Counted from the stretch's first letter, positions 6,962-15,941 are shown. The stretch is 25,598 nucleotides of DNA from Paracoccaceae bacterium (GCA_003500165.1 DNSZ01000203.1:18976-44573); one strand, 5' to 3'. The notes: generated by a model from the letters alone, not told the origin. Numbers and translations are program-made.

Positions 6962-7984
6962 ATGCTGCCCTATCTGCTGCGCCGCGCGGCGTCGCTGATG
7001 CTGGTTCTGTTCGGACTTGCGATCCTGATCTTCGTGATCGCCCGGATCGTGCCCGGCGACCCGGCGCGGATCGCGCTGGGGCCGCTGGCGACCGACCAGC
7101 AGGTGGTCGAGCTGCGCGCCGAAATGGGCCTCGACGACCCGTTTCTGGTGCAGCTCTGGACCTATCTGTCGGGGCTGGCGCAGGGCGATCTGGGCAAGTC
7201 GCTGCTGACCTCGCGGCCGGTGATCGACGATATCATGGCCGCGCTGCCGGCCACATTCGAGCTGGTGCTGTTCACCATCGTGATCCAGATCGCCCTGTCG
7301 ATCCCGCTGGGCGTGCTGGCGGCGGTCTATCGCAACACCTGGATCGACAATGTGACCCGGGTGATGTCGCTGATCGGGGTGGTGACGCCGGCCTTCGTGC
7401 TGGCAATCATCCTGCAGCTGCTGGCGGCCTACTATTTCGGGTTCTTCCCGGTCACCGGCCGGATCGACCCCGGCATCGCGTTCGAGGCCGACCGCACCGG
7501 CCTGCTGATCGTCGATGGCATGCTGGCAGGACGCTGGGATGTGGTGGGCGATGCGATCCGCCATCTGATCCTGCCCGCTGTCGCACTGGCCGCGGGCGGC
7601 ATCGGACAGGTCATGCGGATCACCCGGGCAGCGATGATCGAGGTCGCGTCGCGCGATTTCATCGAGGCGAGCCGCGCCTATGGGGTGCCCGAACGGGTGG
7701 TGACCTTCCGCTACATGCTGCGCGTCGCCGCGGTCGCGCCGCTGACCATCCTGGGGCTGGAATTCGCGTCGCTGATTGGCAATGCGTTCATCGTGGAGTT
7801 CGTGTTCTCCTGGCCCGGAATCGCCAGCTACGGGGTGCGGACGATCCTGCAGAAGGACCTGAACGCGGTGATCGGCGTGGTGCTGATATCGGGCGTGTTC
7901 TTCGTCGTTGCCAATCTGGTCATCGACATCCTTCTGGGCATCCTCGACCCGCGCCACCGGCTGCGCGCGAAAGGCAGCGAATGA
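6962..7984 (+). CDS. ABC transporter permease, DppB/OppB type
   Basis: This 340-residue inner-membrane protein is one of two permeases of a peptide/opine/nickel-type ABC importer. It has an N-terminal membrane helix at about 7-28 ending in the typical RIVPGDP sequence, the GLDDPFLVQLW and GDLGKS segments, four to five further hydrophobic helices, and the cytoplasmic EAA coupling loop around EASRAYGVPERVVTFRYMLR (about 235-254). The C-terminus LGILDPRHRLR is family-typical. The start at 6962 follows a strong GAGGAGG about seven bases upstream; a longer frame from 6758 lacks family sequence. Its stop overlaps the next permease start (ATGA). It is the first gene of a seven-gene operon. The substrate is not readable from the permease. 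Confidence 0.93.
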   Translation: MLPYLLRRAASLMLVLFGLAILIFVIARIVPGDPARIALGPLATDQQVVELRAEMGLDDPFLVQLWTYLSGLAQGDLGKSLLTSRPVIDDIMAALPATFELVLFTIVIQIALSIPLGVLAAVYRNTWIDNVTRVMSLIGVVTPAFVLAIILQLLAAYYFGFFPVTGRIDPGIAFEADRTGLLIVDGMLAGRWDVVGDAIRHLILPAVALAAGGIGQVMRITRAAMIEVASRDFIEASRAYGVPERVVTFRYMLRVAAVAPLTILGLEFASLIGNAFIVEFVFSWPGIASYGVRTILQKDLNAVIGVVLISGVFFVVANLVIDILLGILDPRHRLRAKGSE

Positions 7985-8865
7985 GCGTGCTGCCCGACGG
8001 TGCCCCCGGCAACAGCCGGATGATGACCTCGCGCCAGATGGCGCTGTGGCGGTTCACCCGCAATCCCGCGGCGATGATCGGCGCGGTGATCGTGATCTCC
8101 GTGGTCACTGCGGCGATCCTGGCGCCGTGGCTGGCGCCGAGCCCCGAAAGCGCGGGCGCGTTCGTGGATTTCCGCAACCGCCACGCACCGCCATCGGCCG
8201 ACAATCCGATGGGCACCGACAATGTCGGTCGCGACATCTTCAGCCGCGTGCTGTTCGGCTATCGGGTGTCGCTGGGGCTGGTGCTGGGGGTTCTGGGCGT
8301 GGCGGTGCCGCTGGGTGTCGTGCTCGGCCTGTGCGCGGGCTATTTCGGCGGCTGGATCGAGACGATCATCATGCGGTTCACCGACATCATGCTGGCGCTG
8401 CCGCCGCTGGCGATGGCGCTGGCGATCACCGCGGTGCTGTCGCCCAACCTGATCAACGCGATGATTGCGATCACGCTGTTGTGGTGGACCTGGCACACGC
8501 GGCTGATCTATCGCATCGTCAAGGCGCAGATGAACGAGGACTATGTCGAGGCGGCCAAGGTCGCCGGCGCCTCGCACGGGCATATCCTGTTTCGCGAATT
8601 GCTGCCCAACTGCATCCCCGCCATCGCGGTCAAGACCTCGCTCGATGCGGGGTTCGTCATCCTGTTCGGGGCGTCGCTGTCGTTTCTGGGGCTCGGGATC
8701 CAGCCGCCGACGCCCGATCTGGGCACGATGGTCGCCACCGGGGCCGAATACATGCCGGAAATGTGGTGGCAGGCGGTGATGCCGGGTCTGGCGATCCTTT
8801 ATGCCATTCTGGGCTTCAACCTGCTGGGCGACGGGCTGCGCGACATGCTGGATGTCGAGCTGTGA
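7981..8865 (+). CDS. ABC transporter permease, DppC/OppC type
   Basis: The second permease of the importer has 294 residues. The N-terminal RFTRNPAAMIGAVIV region is the usual OppC_N segment leading into the first helix, followed by the periplasmic MGTDNVGRDIFSR motif typical of DppC proteins. It then has a cluster of membrane helices and an EAA loop at VEAAKVAGASHGHILFRELL. The C-terminal half contains GASLSFLGLGIQPPTPDLG and ends NLLGDGLRDMLD, both canonical. Its ATG overlaps the dppB-like stop, and its own TGA overlaps the GTG start of the fused ATPase. It forms a heterodimer with the preceding permease by family analogy. Confidence 0.94.
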   Translation: MSVLPDGAPGNSRMMTSRQMALWRFTRNPAAMIGAVIVISVVTAAILAPWLAPSPESAGAFVDFRNRHAPPSADNPMGTDNVGRDIFSRVLFGYRVSLGLVLGVLGVAVPLGVVLGLCAGYFGGWIETIIMRFTDIMLALPPLAMALAITAVLSPNLINAMIAITLLWWTWHTRLIYRIVKAQMNEDYVEAAKVAGASHGHILFRELLPNCIPAIAVKTSLDAGFVILFGASLSFLGLGIQPPTPDLGTMVATGAEYMPEMWWQAVMPGLAILYAILGFNLLGDGLRDMLDVEL

Positions 8866-10526
8866 GCGCCCCGCCGCTTCTTCAGGTCGATCGGCTGACC
8901 ATCGGGTTCCGCTCCTATGGCCAGCAGCCGCGCATCCTGCATGACGTGTCGCTCGAGGTCGGCGTGGGCGAGCGGGTGGCGCTGATCGGCCAGTCGGGCA
9001 GCGGCAAGACGGTGACCATGCGCGCGATCATCGGCACCCTGCCGATGCCGCCCGGCATCGTCGAGGGCGGCGCGATCCGCTATGACGGACGGTCGCTGCT
9101 GGAGTTGTCGCGGGCCGACCGCAACCGGCTGAAGGGCACCGGCATCTCGATCATCCTGCAGGACCCGATGCTGTCGTTCAATCCGGTGCTGACGGTGGGC
9201 CGGCAGATGGACGACATCGTGCGCTATGCCGATATCCGGCTGGGCCGGCGGCGCCGCGCGGCGGATCGGCGCCAGCACATCGTGCAGACCCTGGAAAAGG
9301 TGCAACTGGCCGAAGGCGGCCGTATCCTCGGCAGCTATCCGTTCCAGCTGTCGGGGGGCATGCGCCAGCGCGTTCTGATCGGCATGGCGTTGCTGAACGC
9401 GCCACGCCTGCTGATCGCCGACGAACCGGGCACCGCGCTGGATGTGACCACGCAGGACGAGATCCTGGCGCTGCTCAACCGGCTGGTGGCCGAAGAGGGC
9501 CTGTCGCTGTTGCTGATCAACCACAATCTGGGGGTGGTGCGCGAGACGGCAGACCGGGTCTATGTCATGGAAAAGGGCCGGATCGTCGAAAGCGGCACCC
9601 GCGACGCGATCTTTTCGCATCCCACGCATCCCTATACCCGCAAGCTGATGGCCGCGGTGCCGCCGCTTTACGGCGCCGGGGTGACCACCGTCAGGAACAC
9701 GCGGGCGGGCGACATGCCGGCGATCGCGATCGAGGGCGTTTCCAAGGACTTCCTGACCCGCGGCGGCTGGCTGAACTGGGTCACCGGGCGGTTTCCGGCG
9801 GTCAGGGACGTGTCGCTGCAGATCGCGCCGGGCGACATTTTCGGCATCGCGGGCGAAAGCGGATCGGGCAAGACGACGCTGGCCAAGATGATCCTCGGCC
9901 TGATCCAGCCCAGCGCCGGCGACATCCGGGTCGAGGATCGCGCCGTGTCGGTCTTTGCCGGGACAGAAGAGTTTCGCAAGCTGATCCAGATCGTCTATCA
10001 GAACCCTGGCTCGTCGCTCAATCCGCGGCGCACGGTGGGCGACCAGCTGGCGGTGCCGCTGAAATTCACCGGCCATGCCGGCGCCCGGATCCCCGGTCAG
10101 GTGCGCGCGTTGCTGGAGATGGTCGATCTGCCGGCGGATTATGCCAGCATGTACCCGCACGAGCTGTCGGGCGGGCAGAAACAGCGCGTCGCGATTGCCC
10201 GCGCGCTGTCGGTGCGGCCGCGCATTCTGGTTCTGGACGAGCCGACCTCGGCGCTGGATGTGCTGGTGCAATCGACGGTGATCGAGCTGTTGCACCGGCT
10301 GCGGGAGGAGTTCGATCTGACCTATGTCTTCATCAGCCACGATCTGAGCCTGATGCGCAATTTCTGCAACCGCGTCGCGGTGATGCTGCGCGGCGAGGTG
10401 GTGGAGCAGGGGCCGGTGGCACAGATATTCGACACCCCGCGCCATCCCTATACGCGCGCGCTGCTGTCGGCCATCCCGGTGATATCCGAGGCCGAGGCGG
10501 CGCAGAAACCGAAGATCACCAATTAA
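8862..10526 (+). CDS. Fused double ABC ATPase (DppD-DppF type) of the importer
   Basis: This 554-residue cytoplasmic protein supplies both nucleotide-binding domains of the importer in one chain. Domain 1 has Walker A GQSGSGKT at 43-50, Q-loop Gln100, signature LSGGM at 163-167 and Walker B LLIADEP at 183-189; the following residue is Gly instead of the common Thr. Domain 2 has Walker A GESGSGKT at 331-338, Gln380, LSGGQ at 435-439, LVLDEP at 456-461 and H-loop His493. Each domain ends with the HPYTRKL/HPYTRAL motif of oligopeptide-type ATPases. The GTG start at 8862 overlaps the upstream stop (GTGA). Both ATP sites look competent. The fused arrangement is common in this transporter class. 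Confidence 0.94.
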   Translation: MSAPPLLQVDRLTIGFRSYGQQPRILHDVSLEVGVGERVALIGQSGSGKTVTMRAIIGTLPMPPGIVEGGAIRYDGRSLLELSRADRNRLKGTGISIILQDPMLSFNPVLTVGRQMDDIVRYADIRLGRRRRAADRRQHIVQTLEKVQLAEGGRILGSYPFQLSGGMRQRVLIGMALLNAPRLLIADEPGTALDVTTQDEILALLNRLVAEEGLSLLLINHNLGVVRETADRVYVMEKGRIVESGTRDAIFSHPTHPYTRKLMAAVPPLYGAGVTTVRNTRAGDMPAIAIEGVSKDFLTRGGWLNWVTGRFPAVRDVSLQIAPGDIFGIAGESGSGKTTLAKMILGLIQPSAGDIRVEDRAVSVFAGTEEFRKLIQIVYQNPGSSLNPRRTVGDQLAVPLKFTGHAGARIPGQVRALLEMVDLPADYASMYPHELSGGQKQRVAIARALSVRPRILVLDEPTSALDVLVQSTVIELLHRLREEFDLTYVFISHDLSLMRNFCNRVAVMLRGEVVEQGPVAQIFDTPRHPYTRALLSAIPVISEAEAAQKPKITN

Positions 10527-10572
10527 GAACGGGCGCGGGTGCTGGCCACCACGACCCGGCTGGAGGCCTAGC

Positions 10573-12114
10573 ATGTTCCGGATCGGCGTGGATGTCGGCG
10601 GCACCAATACCGATGCCGTGGTGATGGATGGCGCGCGAATCCTCGCCGGGGTCAAGGCGCCCACATCCGAGGATGTGATGGGCGGCGTGGTCGAAAGCCT
10701 CATCAGGGTGATCGATCGATCCGGCGTGCCGAAGGAGCAGATTTCGGCGGTGATGATCGGAACCACCCATTTCACCAATGCGGTGGTCGAAAGGCGGCAT
10801 CTGGCGCGGACGGCGGCGGTGCGCATCTGCCTGCCCGCCGCGCAATGCCTGCCGCCGATGGTGGACTGGCCCGCCGACATCCGCGAGGCGGTCGGCGGCG
10901 CATTCTGGATGGCGCGCGGCGGCAACGAGTTCGACGGCCGCGAGATTGCCGCCCTCGACGAGACCGAGCTTGACCGCATCGCGGCCGAAATCGGCGCGGC
11001 GGGCATCGCCACGGTGGCCGTGACATCGGTGTTCTCGCCGGTATCGGACGCGATGGAACGCCGGGCCGTGGCGCGGATGAAACAGCGTCTGCCCGAGGTC
11101 GACTTTACGCTGTCAGGCGAGATCGGCCGCCTGGGCATCCTGGAACGCGAGAACGCCGCGATCATGAACGCCTCGCTGCGCGCCCTGTCGCACCGGATCG
11201 TGGCCGCGTTCGGCCGCGCGCTGGAGGCAACCGGCCTGTCCTGTCCGTATTACATCACCCAGAACGACGGCACCCTGATGAGCAGGGATTTCGTGCAGGC
11301 CTATCCTGTGCTGACCTTCGCGTCGGGGCCGACCAATTCGATGCGCGGCGCCGCCTTTCTGTCGGGTCAGGCCAATGCGATCGTGGCCGATGTCGGCGGT
11401 ACCTCGACGGATGTGGGCGCGCTGGTGAACGGGTTTCCGCGGCCGGCCTCGACCACCGTCGATGTGGGCGGGGTGCGGACCAATTTCCGGATGCCCGACG
11501 TGTTTTCGATCGCGCTGGGCGGCGGCACCCGGATCACGGGCGAGGGCGACGGCCTGAAGATCGGCCCGCAATCGGTGGGCTACCGGATCACCGAACAGGC
11601 GCTGGTGTTCGGCGGCTCAACGCTGACCGCGACCGATGTGGCGGTGGGGCTTGGCCTGGTGCAGATCGGCGACCCGTCGGCGCGGTCGCGGATGCCCGCG
11701 GACCTTGCCGCGATCAAGGCGCGGATCGACGACATGGTGACCAATGCGGTCGAACGGATGCGCGTGTCGCCCGCGCCGATCCCGGTTCTGGCGGTTGGCG
11801 GCGGCTCGATCCTGATCCCCGACAGGGTGGGCGACCTGCCGGTGATCCGGCCCGAGCATTTTGCCGTCGCCAATGCGGTGGGCGCGGCAATCGGCCAGAT
11901 TTCGGGCGAGGTCGACCGCATCTTCTCGCTCGCCTCGATCAGCCGCGAAGAGGCGCTGGCCACGGCCCGCAAGGAGGCCACCGAGAAGGCCATCGCGGCC
12001 GGCGCGCGGCCCGACAGCATCGAATTGCTGGACCAGGAAGACGTGCCGCTGGCCTATCTGCCCGGCAATGCCACGCGGATCCGGCTGAAGGTCGTGGGGG
12101 CGATGCATGGCTGA
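10573..12114 (+). CDS. HyuA-type hydantoinase/oxoprolinase family protein (short form)
   Basis: HyuA-type proteins belong to the ASKHA ATPase fold and drive ATP-dependent opening of hydantoin, 5-oxoproline or lactam rings with a partner subunit. The 513-residue protein has the N-terminal VGGTNTD at 8-14, GTTHFTNAVVER at 63-74, the GRLGILERENAAIMNASL segment, SGPTNSMRGA at 251-260, the second phosphate-binding motif DVGGTSTDVG at 273-282, SIALGGGT at 312-319 and AVGGGS. It matches the two-domain Hydant_A_N plus Hydantoinase_A layout and lacks the extra C-terminal domain of longer HyuA or acetone-carboxylase-type proteins. It starts 46 bp after the ATPase gene with a GGAGG upstream and overlaps the next gene by eight bases. 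No HyuB is present; DUF917 proteins follow instead. The substrate is unknown. Confidence 0.9.
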   Translation: MFRIGVDVGGTNTDAVVMDGARILAGVKAPTSEDVMGGVVESLIRVIDRSGVPKEQISAVMIGTTHFTNAVVERRHLARTAAVRICLPAAQCLPPMVDWPADIREAVGGAFWMARGGNEFDGREIAALDETELDRIAAEIGAAGIATVAVTSVFSPVSDAMERRAVARMKQRLPEVDFTLSGEIGRLGILERENAAIMNASLRALSHRIVAAFGRALEATGLSCPYYITQNDGTLMSRDFVQAYPVLTFASGPTNSMRGAAFLSGQANAIVADVGGTSTDVGALVNGFPRPASTTVDVGGVRTNFRMPDVFSIALGGGTRITGEGDGLKIGPQSVGYRITEQALVFGGSTLTATDVAVGLGLVQIGDPSARSRMPADLAAIKARIDDMVTNAVERMRVSPAPIPVLAVGGGSILIPDRVGDLPVIRPEHFAVANAVGAAIGQISGEVDRIFSLASISREEALATARKEATEKAIAAGARPDSIELLDQEDVPLAYLPGNATRIRLKVVGAMHG

Positions 12115-13213
12115 GCGTCTGACCGAAGTCACCGATGCCGACCTCGATGCGATCGAGATCGGCGCCGCGATCCTGGGCACGGGCGGCGGCGGCAACCCGT
12201 ATATCGGCAAGCTGCGCTGCCGCGAGGAGCTGAGAAAGGGCCGCCGCATCCCGGTCATTCCGCTGGCCGATCTGGCCGACGACGCGCTTGTGGTGTCGCT
12301 GGGCGGCATGGGGGCGCCGGTGGTCGGCGTGGAAAAGATCGAGCAGGGCGAGGAATGCCTGCGCGCGCTGCGCGCCATCGAACGGGAAACCGGGCGCAAG
12401 GCCGACGCGCTGATTTCGGCCGAGATCGGCGGCGCAAACGCGATGGAGCCGATGCTGACGGCCGCCCAGGCCGGGCTGCCGGTGGTCGATGGCGACGGCA
12501 TGGGCCGCGCCTTTCCCGAGATGCAGATGACCACATGGTCGATCTACGGGCACCGGGCGGTGCCCGCGGCGATGGCCGACGAGAAGGGCTGCATCGTGGT
12601 GATCCGCGACACCCCCGACGACCACTGGCTGGAACATCTGGCGCGCGCCGCGGTGGTGCCGATGGGGGCGGCCTGCGGGCTGGCGACCGCGCCGATGACC
12701 GGCGCGTTCGTCCGCCGCGCGGCGGTGCCGGGCACGATCACCCAGGCGCTGACGCTGGGGCGGGCGGTGCTGGATGCCCATGCCACCCATCGCGATCCGA
12801 TCGCGGCGGTGATCGCCCAGGAAGGCGGGCGGCTGCTGATGACCGCCAAGATCACCGATCTGGAACGCCATCTGAAGGGCGGCTTCGCCGTGGGCCATCT
12901 GACGCTGGAGGGGTTTGGCGATTTCGCCGGCGAGGCGGGGCGCATCGACCTGCAGAACGAGTTTCTGGTGTTCTGGCGGAACGGCACGGCCGAGGTCATC
13001 GTGCCCGATCTGATCGTTGTGCTCGACAGCGACACCGGGCTGCCGATCACCACCGAGATGCTGCGCTATGGCCAGCGGATCGCGGTGCTGGGCCTGCCCT
13101 GTCACGCGCTTCTGCGCAGCCCCGAGGCGCTGCGGATCGTCGGGCCGGCGGCGTTTGGCTATCCCGGGATCGCCTACCGGCCGATGCCGGCCGCCAGGCG
13201 GCCCGCCACATGA
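12107..13213 (+). CDS. DUF917-family protein, first of a tandem pair
   Basis: The 368-residue protein matches the DUF917 family (PF06032), which is often found beside HyuA-type genes. Visible conserved elements are ILGTGGGGNPYIG at 22-34, SLGGMGAP at 64-71, VVDGDGMGRAFPEMQM at 126-141, MADEKG at 156-161, LKGGF at 256-260, DLQNEFLVFW at 281-290 and PITTE at 313-317. I recall that one family member was described as an S-methyl-thiohydantoin desulfurase in ergothioneine breakdown and that Pfam was renamed accordingly; this is unverified and does not fix the function here. It has no signal peptide, so it is probably cytoplasmic. Its ATG lies inside the end of hyuA, and its stop overlaps the second DUF917 gene (ATGA). 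It probably acts with the HyuA-type protein. Confidence 0.88.
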   Translation: MAERLTEVTDADLDAIEIGAAILGTGGGGNPYIGKLRCREELRKGRRIPVIPLADLADDALVVSLGGMGAPVVGVEKIEQGEECLRALRAIERETGRKADALISAEIGGANAMEPMLTAAQAGLPVVDGDGMGRAFPEMQMTTWSIYGHRAVPAAMADEKGCIVVIRDTPDDHWLEHLARAAVVPMGAACGLATAPMTGAFVRRAAVPGTITQALTLGRAVLDAHATHRDPIAAVIAQEGGRLLMTAKITDLERHLKGGFAVGHLTLEGFGDFAGEAGRIDLQNEFLVFWRNGTAEVIVPDLIVVLDSDTGLPITTEMLRYGQRIAVLGLPCHALLRSPEALRIVGPAAFGYPGIAYRPMPAARRPAT

Positions 13214-14334
13214 CCCCGATTTCGCGGATCACCCGGGCCGACATGGCCCCTATCGCGCTGGGCGGTGCGTTTCTGGGCACTGGCGGCGGCGGCGACCCCT
13301 TTATCGGCAGGCTGATGGCCGAGCAGGCGATCGACGCTACCGGCCCGGTCCCGGTGCTGGATGTCGCGGCGCTGGACGACGACGCGCTGGTGGTACCGGT
13401 CGCGATGATGGGCGCGCCCACCGTGATGCTGGAGAAACTGCCGCGCGGCGACGAGGCGACCTGCGCGCTGCGCGCGCTGGAGGCGGTCCTGGGGCGCAAG
13501 GCCGATGCGATCTTCTGCATCGAGGCGGGCGGGCTCAACTCCACCATCCCGATCGCCGTGGCCGCGGCCGCCGGCCTGCCGATCGTCGATGGCGACGGTA
13601 TGGGCCGGGCCTTTCCCGAATTGCAGATGGTGTCGATGACGATGTTCGGCATCCATGCCTGCCCGATGGCGATGGCCGATGAAAAGGGCAATGCGCTGGT
13701 GCTGAACGCGATCGACAACCTGTCGACCGAACGGTTTGCCCGCGTCGTCACGGTCGAGATGGGGGGCGCGGCGCTGATCGCTTTCTATCCGATGACCGGT
13801 CGCCAGGCCAAGCAGTCGGTCCTGCGCGGGTCGCTCAGCCTGATCCACGGGATCGGCCGGATCATCGCGGGCGAACAGGCGGCCAACCGCAACCCGGCCG
13901 ACCGGCTGGCCCGCGATCTGAACGGCATGCGCCTGTTCGAGGGCCGGGTCACCGATGTGAACCGGCGGACCGAGGGCGGCTTTGCCCGCGGGCAGGCCCG
14001 GCTTGACGGGCTCGACCGCCATGCCGGGTGCCGCCTGACGCTGAAATTCCAGAACGAATTCCTGGTGGCAGAAGACGAGACCGGCGCGCCGCTCGCTCTG
14101 ACGCCCGATCTGATCTGTCTGCTGGACCTCGAAACCGGCCAGCCGATCACCACCGAACAGATGGCCTATGGCTTTCGGGTCATCGTCTCTGGCATGCCCT
14201 GCGATCCGAAATGGCGCAGCGCGCAGGGGTTACAACTCGCCGGTCCGGGATATTCCGGCTACGATCACAGATACACGCCGGTCGAGGCCCTGACACGGCA
14301 GAAACACACAATCGACATGGAGGACCAAGCATGA
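13210..14334 (+). CDS. DUF917-family protein, second of a tandem pair
   Basis: This 374-residue protein is a diverged paralogue of the gene just upstream. It keeps FLGTGGGGDPFIG at 21-33, MMGAP at 66-70, IVDGDGMGRAFPELQM at 125-140, MADEKG at 155-160, EGGFARG at 255-261, LKFQNEFLVAE at 278-288 and PITTE at 312-316. Between these blocks the two proteins differ widely: this copy has IEAGGLNST where the first has AEIGGANAM. That suggests different roles, perhaps as subunits of a hetero-oligomer. The start is set by the ATGA overlap with the first copy. Its stop overlaps the binding-protein ATG. It is cytoplasmic by lack of a signal sequence. The reaction is unknown. Confidence 0.88.
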   Translation: MTPISRITRADMAPIALGGAFLGTGGGGDPFIGRLMAEQAIDATGPVPVLDVAALDDDALVVPVAMMGAPTVMLEKLPRGDEATCALRALEAVLGRKADAIFCIEAGGLNSTIPIAVAAAAGLPIVDGDGMGRAFPELQMVSMTMFGIHACPMAMADEKGNALVLNAIDNLSTERFARVVTVEMGGAALIAFYPMTGRQAKQSVLRGSLSLIHGIGRIIAGEQAANRNPADRLARDLNGMRLFEGRVTDVNRRTEGGFARGQARLDGLDRHAGCRLTLKFQNEFLVAEDETGAPLALTPDLICLLDLETGQPITTEQMAYGFRVIVSGMPCDPKWRSAQGLQLAGPGYSGYDHRYTPVEALTRQKHTIDMEDQA

Positions 14335-15896
14335 AGATCCAAGGATACGCCCTGCTGGGCGCGGCCGCGACGCTCGCCCTGACGGCGCCCGGCGCCCTGG
14401 CGCAGAACGTCATCACCGTGAACGCGACCCAGATTTTCGGCACCATCGACCCGGCCAAGATCAATGACTACACCGAATACATGGCGGCGGTGAACCTGTA
14501 TGACGGTCTGACCACGCTTGATGGCGACGGCAACATCCAGCCGCTGCTGGCCGAAAGCTGGCAGGTGTCGGACGACACGCTGACCTGGACCTTCACCCTG
14601 AAAGAGGGCGCGACCTTTCAGGATGGCAGCCCGGTCGAGGCCAGCGACGTGGTCTGGTCGATCGAGCGGCTGGTGTCGATCAACGAGGGGCCGTCCTATC
14701 TGTTCGAGGGTATCCTGGAGCCCGGCGCCGTCACCGCGCTCGATGACCGGACGGTTCAGATGACGCTCAGCCAGGTCTACACCCCGTTCCTGACCACCAC
14801 GCCGATCCTGTTCGTGCTCAATGCCGATCTGGCGGCCGAAAGCGCGGGCGACGACGATCCCTGGGCCGAGGAGCTTGTCGCCAACAGCTCGATCGGGGCG
14901 GGCCCGTTCGCGCTCGAGAGCTGGGACCGCGGCGCGGCGATGACGATCACCGCCTATGACGGCTATCACCTGGGCTGGGACGAGGACAGCATCGACGAGG
15001 TGCGCTTTGTCATCACCAACGAAGAGGCCACCGTCAAGGCGTTGGCCGCGGCCGGCACCCTGTCGATGTCGTCCGACAGCCAGGCGCAAGAGACCTATGA
15101 CAGCATCGGCGCGCTCGACGATTATCGCAGCGTCGAATACCCCACGGCGACGAATTTCTATTTCAAGCTCAACAACCAGCGGCCGCCCACCGACGATGTG
15201 CTGATCCGCCGGGCGATGGCGCTGGCGACCGATTACGACACCATCCGCGAGGTGCTGCTGCCCGGCGAACCGCTGGCCGGGCCGATGCCGCCGGTGTTTG
15301 CCGATGCCTATCTCGACACGCTGGAGGCGCCGGTCTTCGACCTGCAGGCGGCGGCAGAGCTGGTGCAGCAATCCTCCTATGGCGGGCAGGGGCCGATCGA
15401 TATCGAGATGATGTATGTCGCCGGACTGGCGTTCGAGGAAGAGATCGCGCTGTTGATGAAATCGACGCTCGACACGATCGGCTTCAACACCATCCTGCGG
15501 CCCGAACCGTGGAACCGGATGACCGAACTGGCCAGCGACCCCGAACAGACGCCGGCAATGACCCAGGTGTTCTATGGCGCCACCTATCCGTCGCCCGACA
15601 GCTATTTCTTTCCGCAGTATCACAGCCGTGCGGCGGGCACCTGGGCCAGCATGGAATGGGTGATGAACCCCGAGATCGACGCGATGATCGATGCCGCCCG
15701 CGCCACCGTGGATATCGACGCGCAAAACCGGATCTATCGCGACCTGCAGGCCAGGCTGGTCGAGGATCAGGTGGCGGTGTTCCTGCTGACCCAGCGCAGC
15801 AAACAGGCTTTCCACGAATGCCTGCAGAACTTTGTCTGGGTGCCGATGCAAAGCTTCGAGTTCAACTTCCACACCATGAAATGGATCTGCGACTGA
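14331..15896 (+). CDS. Periplasmic substrate-binding protein, SBP_bac_5 family
   Basis: This 521-residue binding protein delivers the substrate to the importer encoded upstream. It has a clear Sec signal peptide, hydrophobic from about residue 6, with probable cleavage after GALA at residue 24; no lipobox is seen. Family features include IDPAKINDYTEYMAAVNLYDGLT, PLLAESWQVSDDTLTWTF, FTLKEGATFQDGSPVEASDVVWSIERL and the C-terminal-lobe region IRRAMALATDYDTI. The mature protein is strongly acidic. Its only two cysteines are Cys497 and Cys520, near the C-terminus, and could form a disulfide in the periplasm. It is the last gene of the operon, overlapping the DUF917 stop, and a hairpin follows 23 bp after its stop. 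The ligand cannot be read from the sequence. Confidence 0.94.
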   Translation: MKIQGYALLGAAATLALTAPGALAQNVITVNATQIFGTIDPAKINDYTEYMAAVNLYDGLTTLDGDGNIQPLLAESWQVSDDTLTWTFTLKEGATFQDGSPVEASDVVWSIERLVSINEGPSYLFEGILEPGAVTALDDRTVQMTLSQVYTPFLTTTPILFVLNADLAAESAGDDDPWAEELVANSSIGAGPFALESWDRGAAMTITAYDGYHLGWDEDSIDEVRFVITNEEATVKALAAAGTLSMSSDSQAQETYDSIGALDDYRSVEYPTATNFYFKLNNQRPPTDDVLIRRAMALATDYDTIREVLLPGEPLAGPMPPVFADAYLDTLEAPVFDLQAAAELVQQSSYGGQGPIDIEMMYVAGLAFEEEIALLMKSTLDTIGFNTILRPEPWNRMTELASDPEQTPAMTQVFYGATYPSPDSYFFPQYHSRAAGTWASMEWVMNPEIDAMIDAARATVDIDAQNRIYRDLQARLVEDQVAVFLLTQRSKQAFHECLQNFVWVPMQSFEFNFHTMKWICD

Positions 15897-15919
15897 TCGC
15901 GACCGCGGAATCGTCGCCA

Positions 15920-15941
15920 GGGCGGGCCGGCCGGCCCGCCC
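15920..15941 (+). terminator. Likely transcription terminator of the ABC/HyuA/DUF917 operon
   Basis: A perfect 22-bp G/C palindrome (arms GGGCGGGCC and GGCCCGCCC around GGCC) begins 23 bp after the binding-protein stop and is followed by GTTGCGTTT. The T content is modest, so the intrinsic terminator call rests on stem strength and position. Confidence 0.7.

Noticed and set aside
8799..11165. Long open frame (788 codons) antisense to the ABC ATPase and hyuA
   Set aside because: Low-complexity basic composition, no family features, and fully explained by the codon bias of the plus-strand genes.
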